DNA of 64,000 nt. It comes from Liolophura sinensis (lineage: Eukaryota; Mollusca; Polyplacophora; Chitonida; Chitonidae). This document shows, piece after piece, positions 35,552 to 48,300 of this stretch. The stretch lies in contig NC_088305.1 of NCBI RefSeq assembly GCF_032854445.1, positions 16,371,606-16,435,605 on the forward strand, given 5' to 3'. Each line of letters opens with the position of its first letter. Within the stretch, counting starts at the first letter, position 1. Made by a program: the position numbers and the translations under genes. The notes under the pieces are model-generated. The model did not search any database, had not been told where the DNA came from, and saw nothing but the letters and a program-made list of their open reading frames with translations.

Positions 35552-36889
35552 TCATTCATCTGTTTGCTCTAGACGGGACGACACGTTGGAGAAGTCGAAT
35601 GGTGTACCCATAACCCTCTTGTACAGGTCAAGCACGTCCGTGCACGTCGTCTCGAAGTGGCTGCTAGCATCGTATGACTTCGAAATGAAAAGCTGGTTTT
35701 CGGTTCCGTCATCCAAAGGCTCCAGCAGATCCTGTTCAGAAATAAATTGTTCGCGAATGGTTCCCAGCAAATCAAGGCCTGGTCTCAGCTCTTTGGTGGG
35801 GTCAGAGGTTTCCACAGTGGTGCTGACAATGGCTAAGTAGAAGCCTTTGGCGGCGACATTGTGCGTGTAGGAGACGACACCTATGTAGATATCGTTTTGT
35901 CGTCCCACCTGACTCTGAGGAATGATGATCTGACAAGAAACGGCGTCGTTGGTGCCTGGTACTGGGTGATCCAGGATGCAGATGGCACGAACCACACGGC
36001 CCACTTTGCGGCACTTGTCCAGGGCGTAGGAAGGGTCACAAATGACAGCCTTGCACCTGGCGGTTTCCTCGCCTGAGCGCACACCAACGACTTTCCCATC
36101 TTCCATCTTGATTTCGTCAATGGACTTGTCCAGCATGTACGTACCTCCATAAATGGCACTCAGTCTGGCGAACCCCTGTGGCAATTCGCCCAGCCCGTAA
36201 AGCGGGTAAAGGTATGGCGATTTCAGTCCTTCGTAGGCAGCCAGGGATGCGCTGTACAGCTTGATACGGTTAATGGTCTCCTCACATGGCTTCTTGAGAT
36301 AGTCATCATTGCTGTACAGGGCAAATGCATGGCCTGTGAAATCAATGGTGTTCTTATCCAGGTTGAAGCATTTAGACATCATCTCTTCTGATGTGGTTTG
36401 TTTGGGGTTGACATTTTTCCAGGTCTTCGGGTCTTCAGGGTTGAATTCCTGAACGAACAGCAGGAACTGGCGGTATCTTCTCTTTTCAAAAATGCCCATC
36501 AATGACGACGCCAGAGCTTCTCTCTCGTTTGAAGGTACTTTGTAAATCTTTCCGCCTTTGTACACGAAGCTGCCTTCGATTCCTTTGAAATCGAGGTAGC
36601 GGGTTACGCCAGTGTGGATCAGCAGTCTGACCAGTTGACCATTAGCCATGAGGAATTTGGGGATAAGGTCGACGTTCCAGTCCCTACCCCTTCCCATCCC
36701 GTCCCCAGGAGAATCTTTCTTGAAATGCTTATACAACTCCTCCAATGGATTCATCGATGTGCTCTCGCCGCCGTAGTATTTATTTCGGTCCATGTGCAAC
36801 ACCTTCTTCCCAGCTACGGACAGCAGGCCGCTAAGAATACACTCCTTTAGGCCTGTACCCAAAACAATCACATCGTATTCCGCATCCAT
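35552..36889 (-). CDS. GDI2: Rab GDP-dissociation inhibitor, complete single-exon reading frame
   Basis: 445 codons without an intron, the usual length of the family (human GDI1 447, GDI2 445). Rab GDI extracts GDP-bound, prenylated Rab GTPases from membranes, keeps them soluble in cytosol and returns them. Visible signatures: the FAD-fold-like [11 protein letters not shown] (11-21), [13 protein letters not shown] (31-43), [20 protein letters not shown] (66-85), [18 protein letters not shown] (228-245), [19 protein letters not shown] near 345-363, and [13 protein letters not shown] near the end. The start follows the conserved MD(A/E)[10 protein letters not shown] form. It is a GDI rather than Rab escort protein because it lacks the long REP insertions. 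Animals other than vertebrates usually have one GDI, so the symbol denotes family, not strict orthology to GDI2. The absence of introns contrasts with both neighbours. It lies head to head with BBS12. Confidence 0.96.
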   Translation of the reverse strand: MDAEYDVIVLGTGLKECILSGLLSVAGKKVLHMDRNKYYGGESTSMNPLEELYKHFKKDSPGDGMGRGRDWNVDLIPKFLMANGQLVRLLIHTGVTRYLDFKGIEGSFVYKGGKIYKVPSNEREALASSLMGIFEKRRYRQFLLFVQEFNPEDPKTWKNVNPKQTTSEEMMSKCFNLDKNTIDFTGHAFALYSNDDYLKKPCEETINRIKLYSASLAAYEGLKSPYLYPLYGLGELPQGFARLSAIYGGTYMLDKSIDEIKMEDGKVVGVRSGEETARCKAVICDPSYALDKCRKVGRVVRAICILDHPVPGTNDAVSCQIIIPQSQVGRQNDIYIGVVSYTHNVAAKGFYLAIVSTTVETSDPTKELRPGLDLLGTIREQFISEQDLLEPLDDGTENQLFISKSYDASSHFETTCTDVLDLYKRVMGTPFDFSNVSSRLEQTDE

Positions 36890-39317
36890 AGTGAGTTCTT
36901 ACCAAAATCTGGGACAAACAGCTTCCGCAATCTAATCGGTCTGACGAAGCCGCCTCCTGTCTGATTGATTATTCAATATGGCGAATCTTCTGTATAAGTT
37001 ACGTCCCTTGGACAGCTCTTTTATGTCAGGAGGCCTGAACACATTTACAACACTTTCAGTTTGTCTAACATTTCCTTGGCAATCGTATGTTGTTTACGGC
37101 AAATATTTGCTTTCTGTAAGTATGAGAATGCGTTCCAAGAGGTTTACCCGAAGCGCATCTGAAAGTTAATGGTCACTGACAATCTGTTGGCCGAAAGTAT
37201 TCACTAAAAGTGGATGAAATTAGTGCGTAAAATTTGTGGTTGATAGAAGTGACGAAACGAGTTGTGAGTGTCACATGTTCCAGTGTGAAGTTCAAGCAAA
37301 ACAGACACGTGGATATTGATACGCGTGGCGTCAATGAAATTCACATTTGTCACGTGGTCTTGCAATAAAGATAAAATAAAGTTTGATTAAATGTCTTAAA
37401 ATGCATATAAACAGCAATTTAAAAAAAATCATGAGAAATTAACAGAAAAAACGTATAAAATTATCACCTGACTGTGTGTAGGCCTACTCAGGTTTTATTG
37501 TTATTCTAATAAGCAGTGAAAGTAGTCCCAGCATTGTATTGGTTTTATTATTATTTTATAAGTAAATGATGTTCATCCTGTGCAAGGGAAGAGAGCATAA
37601 TAATTGATTTATTAGTGTTGCTCAATGTATTAAAAAAAAGTACTGGCAGGCTAATCAGACTGATAAACTAGCATTGAACATTACAAAATGAATTACATAT
37701 AGTTGCTGATCTCTAATTAATAGTATAGTTCCAGTGCAGTTGTGTGTGTTTGAGTCCAACCTTCACCGATTTGCTAGCCCGTGGTTAAATATTGGCGGGA
37801 TGTTCAGTTTATGACTGTGAGATGAAGTGATAGTCACCAGATTTTCCATTAAACCCAGCCTTACCTTCAGTGTTTGAGTTAAATATCCCTGAGTGCTGTG
37901 TAAATGATTAAGTAAACAAGCTCACTGGAAGTTTTAATAAATGTGTATATCAATGTTCACAACAGAACAAAAATGCAAAAAAACGGTGACTTCAAAATGA
38001 CAGGCCCATTTTAAAAAACAAAAAAGAAGTGAGGAAATCTGTTGTTCAAAACAGGACAAAAAAAAAAACAGCCGTATTTCAAGTAAAAGAAAGGTAAAAT
38101 ATGAAGTAAGGTTCATCACATAGACAACTGAGAACTATGCATAAAAATACATTTATTTTTTGTTTCAGATTTTTTTAAAGTGTGTGGAAAGGCATTTAAG
38201 TATTTACATACTGTGGTTTGCTTTATGAGGCATATTGATGGTATCTGGGAACTCGGACGTCACATTCCTTTTTGCCCTGATGTTGACCAGAACAAAGGAA
38301 TTTTTGTGAGCATTATTTCAGTAATTCTTTACTTACAGGTAAAAAGAGTTTTTCCATATTCAGTGTTGTGATTAAAGTTAAAAAAACTTCCTGTGACGTC
38401 AGAGTCCTAAACCTGATAGAATGGTCCATAAAGCCCACCTTAGAATTCAGATGTTTGAATGCCTTTAACTCTCTTCCCAAATATCAAAAAACATAAATGA
38501 AAGTATATTTTATGCATAGTTTTAAGTGATCTGTTTAGTGATGCCTACATCAAGTTTTAGAGGCCTTTACTATTAAAGTTTGTCAGAAAGAATTGAAGAA
38601 TATTGAAACTCTCTGTCTGTAAGCTAGCCCCGGGTAGAACCATGTATGAAGTTTCAATTCAATTCGAGACCACGGATATTATGGTTAAATTCACTCACAC
38701 AGTCTCAGAAGTGAAAATGTTGTCCAGTTCACACCGAAGTGAATTCAAAATTCTTGGCAAAACAAATCTAAAACTAGGGTTTGTTGCTTTTCACAATTAA
38801 CATATGCTGTCCAGAATGGTCTAACATCAGTAACACCTGGTTAATATCAGCCAATGTCAGGTGTAGTATTTTTGGAATATTTCCCATTGTGTTCATTTCT
38901 CCGTATACCTCACCATGTTATCTATATCCCTGTTGTCTGCTATGGACTGCCTCACAATTACCTGTTTGGGACTGTTAATGCAACAAGATTATAATACAAC
39001 TGTGAAAATTATTAGACGACAAATTAAACCAATTAATTAGAAGAGCAATGTTTCTCAGGAGAAACACAATTAAAACAGTGGTTAACGAACCATGTGGGAA
39101 ATAATAAGCAGCTTATTAATTATTTACGTGAACTGTTTCAATTGAAGCAATATAAAAAAGGTCAAACAACCAAAGTATAAATACATGCGATGAAATGAAA
39201 GTAAATAAATAGAAGTAAAAGCTTTTATTATAATGTTAGGTTATAACCTATGTTTTCTCCTATCCTGTAGATGAGTCGTTTAATATGGAATGTTGTGATA
39301 CGGATAACAGATGAGTT
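36890..39317. other. Divergent spacer between GDI and BBS12 start codons
   Basis: 2.4 kb separates the two ATGs, so both promoters must lie here unless there are distant 5' exons. A 63-codon plus-strand frame at 36978 ('MANLLYKLRPL...') matches nothing known. An acceptor-like 'cctatcctgtag' at 39259-39270 just upstream of the BBS12 ATG could start exon 1 after a 5' UTR intron, and an ATG at 39271 would open a short upstream frame ending at 39375. No convincing RFX X-box was found. Confidence 0.4.
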
Positions 39318-39375
39318 ATGGCGGGCTGCTGGGCAGGAGGGAGACACAATGGACTGGAAGCCGCTGTGGTGTTAG
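39318..39375 (+). CDS. BBS12: BBS12 exon 1
   Basis: ATG at 39318, donor TTAG|GTAAGG, phase 1. Encodes MAGCWAGGRHNGLEAAVVL; RHNGLEAAVV aligns with RRHMGLQQLSS of human BBS12. Confidence 0.85.
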
Positions 39376-42300
39376 GTAAGGAAGTACTGATGATTTGAAG
39401 ACAATACATCTGTTGTAGCTTTGATTACAGTTATGCCTAGTGGCAACATAAAAAGGAGCGCTAACCATCTTGGCCGCATTAAGAGTTGGAAATCAGTGCC
39501 ATGCAATGAGACAAGTATATGTAGCTTATCCTTGAAGAAAATTGGTATGTTTGCAGATATACAGTAGTTTAAATGTTGATGTTCATTAATATTAAAAGTA
39601 CCACGGGTGCATATTTCTGGCAGACAGCCATGGATTTGATAGGCGAGTTTAGTGTTTGTAGTCTTGCTGCAGCTAACCAGCACTGGTGTATGAATGAATG
39701 ATTGATTTTGGCATAAGGAAGAAGAAAACGTGAAAATGATGCCAGAATCATATAATAAAACGCAAAAAGTTGTATGCAAATAAGATCTTTAATATTTTTA
39801 AAAATTTTTTCCTTCAGCAGAAAAAGATATTTGAAAATACTTTGGTATGGTGCATATTTGGGACAAACTTTTGGTATATATCGTCTTTACATCATAATGC
39901 TGTAAATAATGAGGTGATGCATGTCTAATAAATTTATTCATATGTAAGTTTGTTGCTTATATCCTAATTCATGCCCTTAATCTGAATTATGATAATATGT
40001 ATGACTATATTAAAAATATAAATAGGATAAAAATTTGAACACATTGGTTAGCTGAAAAGACAGAATTCTAGTGCAAATATTGAAATAGTGAAACATGTGT
40101 TATATCCTCATTTATAACATTATTGCACTACGGCATAAAACACCAATCAAATAAATAAATAAATAACATTATTACACAAAAACCATTTACACAAAAAGTT
40201 GGCCCCAATTACCCACCGTACAAAAATTATCATCAAGTGTCTTTTTCTCTTTAAAGAAAAATCAAAAAAAATATTGCAAACCACATTCTCTTTTCGACTT
40301 AACTTCATGTAATTGTTATGTTTTCTCCACCTTTAATGCTCCGTCAGTAATAATTCAGCCATAATGTTGTGACTGACCCAAGATTAAAGTCTGAAGGTGC
40401 ATCTACTACATGTACCTGGTGCAGGTTTGACAAGTTTATGTTGACACTCACCTGGAAGTGCCTCTGCCACATGTAGCTGGTGAAGGGTGGGCAGGTTTAC
40501 TGTGGACACTCATCTGGAAGTGCCTCTACCACATGTAGCTGGTGAAGGGTGGGCGGGTTTACTGTGGACACTCATCTGGAAGTGCCTCTACTACATGTAG
40601 CTGGTGAAGGGTGGGCAGGTTTACTGTGGACACTCATCTGGAAGTGCCTCTACTACATGTAGCTGGTGAAGGGTGGGCAGGTTTACTGTGGACACTCATC
40701 TGGAAGTGCCTCTACTACATGTAGCTGGTGAAGGGTGGGCAGGTTTACTGTGGACACTCACCTGGAAGTGCCTCTGCCACATGTAGCTGGTGAAGGGTGG
40801 GCGGGTTTACTGTGGACACTCACCTGGAAGTGCCTCTACTACATGTAGCTGGTGAAGGGTGGGCAGGTTTACTGTGGACACTCATCTGGAAGTGCCTCTA
40901 CCACATGTAGCTGGTGAAGGGTGGGCAGGTTTACTGTGGACATTCACCTGGAAGTGCCTCTACCACATGTAGCTGGTGAAGGGTGGGCGAGTTTACTGTG
41001 GACACTCATCTGGAAGTGCCTCTGCCACATGTAGCTGGTGAAGGGTGGGCAGGTTTACTGTGGACACTCACCTGGAAGTGCCTCTACCTCATGTAGCTGG
41101 TGAAGGGTGGGCGGGTTTACTTTGGACACTCACCTGGAAGTGCCTCTACCACATGTACCTGGTGAAGGGTGGGCGGGTTTACTGTGGACACTCACCTGGA
41201 AGTGCCTCTCCCACATGTACCTGGTGAAGGGTGGGCGGGTTTACTGTGGACACTCATCTGGAAGTGCCTCTGCCACATGTAGCTGGTGAAGGGTGGGCAG
41301 GTTTTACTGTGGACACTCACCTGGAAGTGCCTCTGCCACATGTACCTGGTGATTGGTGGGCAGGTTTACTATGGACACTCACCTGGAAGTGCCTCTGCCA
41401 CATGTACCTGGTGAAGGGTGGGCAGGTTTACTGTGGACACTCACCTGGAAGTGTCTCTACCACATGTACCTGGTGAAGGGTGGGCAGGTTTACTGTGGAC
41501 ACTCACCTGGAAATGCCTCTGCCACATGTACCTGGTGAAGGGTGGGCAGGTTTTACTGTGGACACTCATCTGGAAGTGCCTCTGCCACATGTGCCTGGTG
41601 AAGGGTGGGCAGGTTTACTGTGGACACTCACCTGGAAGTGCCTCTGCCACATGTAGCTGGTGAAGGGTGGGCAGGTTTACTATGGACACTCACCTGGAAG
41701 TGCCTCTGCCACATGTACCTGGTGAAGGGTGGGCAGGTTTACTGTGGACACTCACCTGGAAGTGCCTCTGCCACATGTACCTGGTGAAGGGTGGGCAGGT
41801 TTACTGTGGACACTCATCTGGAAATGCCTCTGCCACATGTAAAACTGACCACCATTGTTAAATGAAATATTTTTGAGTGTGGCGCTCAACAAAAAAATAA
41901 ATTTTATATGGGGTTCAGCATAAAAATTTGAACAGAATGTTTTTCTTATTTGAACTATAATAAATATATATATGTGTTTTTTTAATCCGTGAGTTTTACA
42001 TCATGATTTCATGGACAAACCACAAAGCACCTCGAATCAGGAATTTGTTTCACATTTGTTCGTTAAGAGGTGGGATATCCGAGTTAAGCCACTCCTTTCT
42101 CGAACGTGGAGGTTGGAGGATGTACATGTGGCTCAGTGAGAAAGGTGCATGGTGTCGGTTCAATTCCAGCCTTGGACATTTGTAGATTGTTTTGTTCTTT
42201 ATGTTTATAAGGGCATTCGTGATAATAGGGTGTGTACAAATCTTGTCAGGCCCTTAGTGCATTGTTATTACCTCCAGTGTACAAGTGAAAATTTCAGAAA

Positions 42301-45300
42301 TGGTTAAGTATTATCTAAAACAATAAGTCAGTCTAATGATGAATCAGTCAAAATGCCCAATATGGGTTTGTTAAAAGAAAACAAAAGAAAAAATCAATAC
42401 AGTGATGAAATAAATACATGGGTTAAATTTGCTGTAGATTGATATGCCATGAATTTATTGTCCTGTATCTTTTGCAGGTCAACTTGGGAACTCTCTTCTT
42501 GGCAGCAGTCAAAGGTTTGTCATTTATTATATTGATGAGCAGAAGAAAAAACGCATGTTGCAAATTGAAATTATCACACTGCAACATTAATGTCAAATAC
42601 CCTAATTCTTCAACCTTTTCAAAGGCCTCTGCGACCAATGTTTTGAAACTTTCTAAGAGAACTGTGGGGAGTAGAGTAATAATTTGCACAGTTTTTTGAA
42701 TCTTGCATCTTTAATGACACAAGCACATCACATTATCATCATTTTCCTAATATTTGTAGGCATAAAGTCCACTGAAAAGAATGCTTTAGTGGTTGAAAAG
42801 GTGGAAAATGTACAGTAAATAGAATTCTGATGCACAGATGAAGTCGTGTGTTTAGAGAGACACTATCATGTTTCTTATCGTCACGTCATTGTAGATGAAT
42901 ATCTTCATTGTGTTAATTACCGCCCCCGGATAGCACAGTTTGTGGAGCGTCCGCTTCAGGAGCGGTATATCCAGGATCAATCCTAGGTCGAGTCACTCCT
43001 AAGACTTTAAAAGAGGAAGTTGTAACTTCCTCGCTTGGCGTTCAGCATGAAGGGGATAGTGCAATGACTGGTTGACCCGTATCAGTATAATGGCTCGGGC
43101 GGGGCGGCTTACTTGTCTACGGTAAGTCGTCTCAGTGTCGTCTCAGTGAAGCAGCACTAGATAAAAGAGCGTTGGAAATCCATCCTGCAACAAGGAGGCA
43201 CATTACATACAACCTAATGATTCCTTTGTCATCATATGACTGAAAAATTGTTGAGTATGACGTTAAACCCCAAGTACTCACTCATTCACTCATTGTGTTA
43301 ATTCAACTCGCACATCACACGGCCCCCTTGTTGTTCTTTTCTGCATCATTTTATTCTGATAGATTGCAAAATTTCAATATTGTCATTTTTGATTTGTCCC
43401 TGAACCACATCTGGCATCCTGGCATTTTTAATGATTGTTTGTGGCCTTAATTGCTGTACCAATTGTGCTACAGGGGTTTGCCTTGTGGTTTGCCACAGCA
43501 AACAAAAAAATGTCTCTGCTGGACTGGGGCTATAATGGTAGGTGCTTGGTAACCCCAATTTCTGTATTAAGAAATTTGTATAAAATAAGTGTCTTTTAAT
43601 TGTTACAAAGAAATGGGCCATTATTTTCTGTTTTTTCATTTCATTTGTTTCAGAGATATTTCCATAAAATGTAAACCTTTCGTCCATTGCATGTATCTGA
43701 CAGTGCATAAGAGTTAAGATTAAAGAATCTTTCTGTTGGGATATGTTCCAGGGTTGTAGACATGTTTTACGCGTACATGTGCAAGTATGTTGTGAAGTTT
43801 TACAGTGTATGCCAAACATTTATCACCAAATCATTTTTTTTTCATTCACGGTTTTCATCTTTTATCTTGAACAGTAAATTTCACATATATCTTATATTTC
43901 AGTTTGAAATGCATTGTGGGTGATGATAACTCTAGTGTGACAGTTTCTGATCCAGTGGAACTTCTGAAAAATCTGGATATTGAGGTATTTGCTTGGAATA
44001 TTTTCGCTTGTTAAATGAATTGATTTTCCTTGTGTTTTTCCCTTATTATTTCCTTGTGTTCTTCCCTTTTTATTTCGTTAGTATTTTCCTTTATTATTTC
44101 CTTATTGTTTCCTTATTGCTCAGATGTTATTAGGCGTTGCTTCCATCCCATCCTCAGGCATGCAGAGTTTGAGATTTCCCTCTTCTTTGTGAAAGTTTGA
44201 GATTTCCCTCTTCTGTGTGAAAGTTTGAGAATTGAGATTTTCCTCTTCCTTGTGGAAGTTTGAGGCTTTCCTCTTCCTAATGGTAGTTTGCCCCAAGCAG
44301 ATCATTTCTTTCATGGGCACACCATTTTTTGTCTATCTAATAAACTGACTGCCATAATATACATGTAAGTTAAATATTCTTGAGTATGATACTAAACCCC
44401 AGTCAATCGATCAAACAAACAAAGAGTGGATCATTCAGTGAATTTTGGCTTTATTATTACTGACCTACATGTACAGATTAATTAGTAATCAAAACTGTAA
44501 GAGATTATGTTCCTTAAAATGGCCACACCTTTGACATATGTAGCTGACAATATTGTCGTACTTTGTCTGTCATTTCAGTATATTGTAGGTCAGTCTCACC
44601 AGAGTACACACTGAATTATTCTGCCTGTCACTCCTGCATCCTGCAGGTCAGATCATACGGGACACCTGTCAGTCTCATCAGAGTGCACACTGAATTATTC
44701 TGCCTTTCATTTCAGCATCCTGCAGGTCAGATCATACGGGACACCTGTCAGTCTCACCAGAGTGCACACTGAATTATTCTGCCTGTCATTTCAGCATCCT
44801 GTAGGTCAGATCATACGAGACACCTGTCATTCTCACCAGAGTACACACTGAATTATTCTGCCTGTCACTCCTGCATCCTGTAGGTCAGATCATATGAGAC
44901 ACCTGTCAGTTTCACCAGAGTACGCGCTGAATTATTTTGCCTGTCATTTCAGCATCCTGTAGGTCAGATCATATGAGACACCTGTCAGTCTCACCAGAGT
45001 ACACACTGAGTTATTCTGCCTGTCAATTTAGCATTCTGTAGGTTAGATCATATGAGACACCTGTCAGTTTCACCAGAGTACACGCTGAATTATTTTGCCT
45101 GTCATTTCAGCACCCTGTAGGTCAGATCATATGAGACACCTGTCAGTCTCACCAGAGTACACACTGAATTATTCTGCCTGTCATTTCAGCATCCTATAGT
45201 TCAGATCATAGGAGACACCTGTCAATTTCTCCAGAGTACACACTGAATTATTCTGCCTGTCATTTCAGCATCCTGTGGGTCAGATCATACGAGACACCTG

Positions 45301-48300
45301 TCAGTCTCACCAGAGTACACACTGAATTATTCTGCCTGTCATTTCAACATCCTGTAGTTCAGATCATATGGGACACGTGTCAGACTTACCAGAGTACACA
45401 CTGAATTATCCTGCCTGTCATTTCGGCATCCTGTAGGTCAAATCGTACACGACACGTGTCAGTCTCACCAGAGTACACACTGAATTATTCTGCCTGTCAT
45501 TTCAGCATCCTGTAGGTTAGATCATATGTGACACCTGTCAGTCTCACCAGAGTACACACTGAATTATCCAGCCTCTCATTTCAGCATTCTGTGGGTCAGA
45601 TCATATGAGACACCTGTCAGTCTCACCAGAGTACACACTGAATTATTCTGCCTGTCATTTCAACATCCTGTAGGTCAGATCATAGGAGACACCTGTCAGT
45701 CTCACCAGAGTGCACACTGAATTATTCTGCCTGTCATTTCAGCATCCTGTAGGTTAGATCATACGAGACACCTGTCAGTCTCACCAGAGTACACACTGAA
45801 TTATCCAGCCTCTCATTTCAGCATTCTGTGGGTCAGATCATATGTGACACCTGTCAGTCTCACCAGAGTACACACTGAATTATCCAGCCTCTCATTTCAG
45901 CATTCTGTGGGTCAGATCATATGAGACACCTGTCAGTCTCACCAGAGTACACACTGAATTATCCTGCCTGTCATTTCAGCATCTTGTAGGACAGATCATA
46001 CGAGACACCTGTCAGTCTCACCAGAGTACACACTGAATTATTCTGCCTGTCATTTCAGCATCCTGTAGGTCAGATCATACGGGACACCTGTCAATCTCAC
46101 CAGAGTCCACACTGAATTATTCTGCCTGTCATTTCAGCATCCTGTAGGTCAGATCATACGAGACACCTGTCAGTCTCACCAGAGTACACACTGAATTATT
46201 CTGCCTGTCACTCCTGCATCCTATAGGTCAGATCATATGAGACACCTGTCAGTTTCACCAGAGTACACGCTGAATTATTTTGCCTGTCATTTCAGCATCC
46301 TGTAGGTCAGGTCATATGAGACACCTGTCAGTCTCACCAGAGTACACACTGAATTATTCTGCCTGTCATTTTAGCATTCTGTAGGTCAGATCATATGAGA
46401 CACCTGTCAGTCTCACCAGAGTACACACTGAATTATTCTGCCTGTCATTTCAGCATCCTATAGTTCAGATCATAGGAGACACCTGTCAGTTTTTCCAGAG
46501 TACACACCGAATTATTCTGCCTGTCATTTCAGCATCCTGTGGGTCAGATCATACGAGACACCTGTCAGTCTCACCAGAGTACACACTGAATTATTCAGCC
46601 TGTCATTTCAACATCCTGTAGTTCAGATCATATGGGACACGTGTCAGACTTACCAGAGTACACACTGAATTATTCTGCCTGTCATTTCAGCATCCTGTAG
46701 GTCAAATCGTACACGACACGTGTCAGTCTCACCAGAGTACACACTGAATTATTCTGCCTGTCATTTCAGCATCCTGTAGGTTAGATCATATGTGACACCT
46801 GTCAGTCTCACCAGAGTACACACTGAATTATCCTGCCTCTCATTTCAACATCCTGTAGGTCAGATCATACGAGACACCTGTCAGTCCCACCAGATTACAC
46901 ACTGAATTATCCTGCCTGTCATTTCAGCATCCTGTAGGTCAGATCATACGAGACACGTGTCAGTCCCACCAGAGTACACACTGAATTATCCTGCCTGTCA
47001 TTTTAGCATCCTGTAGGTCAGATCATATGAGACACCTGTCAGTCTCACCAGAGTACACACTGAATTATCCTGCCTGTCATTTCAGCATCTTGTAGGACAG
47101 ATCATATGAGACACCTGTCAGTCTCACCAGAGTACACACTGAATTATTCTGCCTGTCACTCCTGCATCCTGTAGGTTAGATCATATGAGACACCTGTCAG
47201 TCTCACCAGAGTACACACTGTATTATTCAGCCTTTCATTTCAGTATCCTGTAGGTCAGATCATATGAGACACCTGTCAGTCTCACCAGAGTACACACTGT
47301 ATTATTCTGCCTGTCACTCCTGCATCCTGTAGATCAGATCATACGGGACACGTGTCAGTCTCACCAGAGTACACACTGAATTATTCTGCCTGTCATTTCA
47401 GCATTCTGTAGGTCAGATCATATGAGACACCTGTCAGTCTCACCAGAGTACACACTGAATTATTCAGCCTTTCATTTCAGTATCCTGTAGTTCAGATCAT
47501 ATGAGACACCTGTCAGTCCCACCAGAGTACACACTGAATTATCCTGCCTGTCATTTTAGCATCCTGCAGGTCAGATCATATGTGACACCTGTCAGTCTCA
47601 CCAGAGTACACACTGAATTATTCAGCCTGTCATTTCAGTATCCTGTAAGTCAGATCATGCGGGACACCTGTCAGTCTCACCAGAGTACACACCGAAATAC
47701 TCTGCCTGTCATTTCAGCATCTTGTAGGTCAAATCATATGAGACACCTGTCAGTCTCACCAGAGTACACACTGAATTATACTGCCTGTCATTTCAGCATC
47801 CTATAGGTCAGATCATATGAGACACCTGTCAGTCTCACCAGAGTACACACTGAATTATTCTGCCTGTCATTTCAGCATCCTGTAGGTTAGATCATATGTG
47901 ACACCTGTCAGTCTCACCAGAGTACACACTGAATTATTCTGCCTGTCATTTCAGCATCCTGTAGGTTAGATCATATGAGACACCTGTCAGTCTCACCAGA
48001 GTGCACACTGAATTATTCTGCCTGTCACTCCTGCATCCTGTAGGTTAGATCATATGTGACACCTGTCAGTTTCACCAAAGTACACACTGAATTATTCTGC
48101 CTGTCATTTCAGCATCTTGTAGGTCAGATCTCACCAGAGTACACACTGAATTATTCTTCCTGTCATTTCAGCATCCTGTAGGTCAGATCATACGAGACAC
48201 ATGTCAGTCTCACCAGAAAACTTATGGAACAGGGACAAAAACTCTGCTGGTTCTCATTGGTATCTGGATGAAATCGGCCATGAGACTTCGAGAGCAGGTA

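Noticed and set aside
35340-35840. 166-codon plus-strand frame over the end of GDI
   Set aside because: It is antisense to the well-supported GDI frame and has no homology of its own.
36978-37169. 63-codon plus-strand frame in the GDI-BBS12 spacer
   Set aside because: Short, no recognisable motif, no splice sites tying it to BBS12.
40418-41861. Plus-strand frames reading VDTHLEVPLPHV and similar
   Set aside because: A 62-bp period shifts the frame at each unit, giving several overlapping short frames with no conserved product.
44564-48217. CRISPR-like appearance of regularly spaced repeats
   Set aside because: Units are directly adjacent and similar over their full 79 bp, so there are no unique spacers. 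The host is an animal genome.
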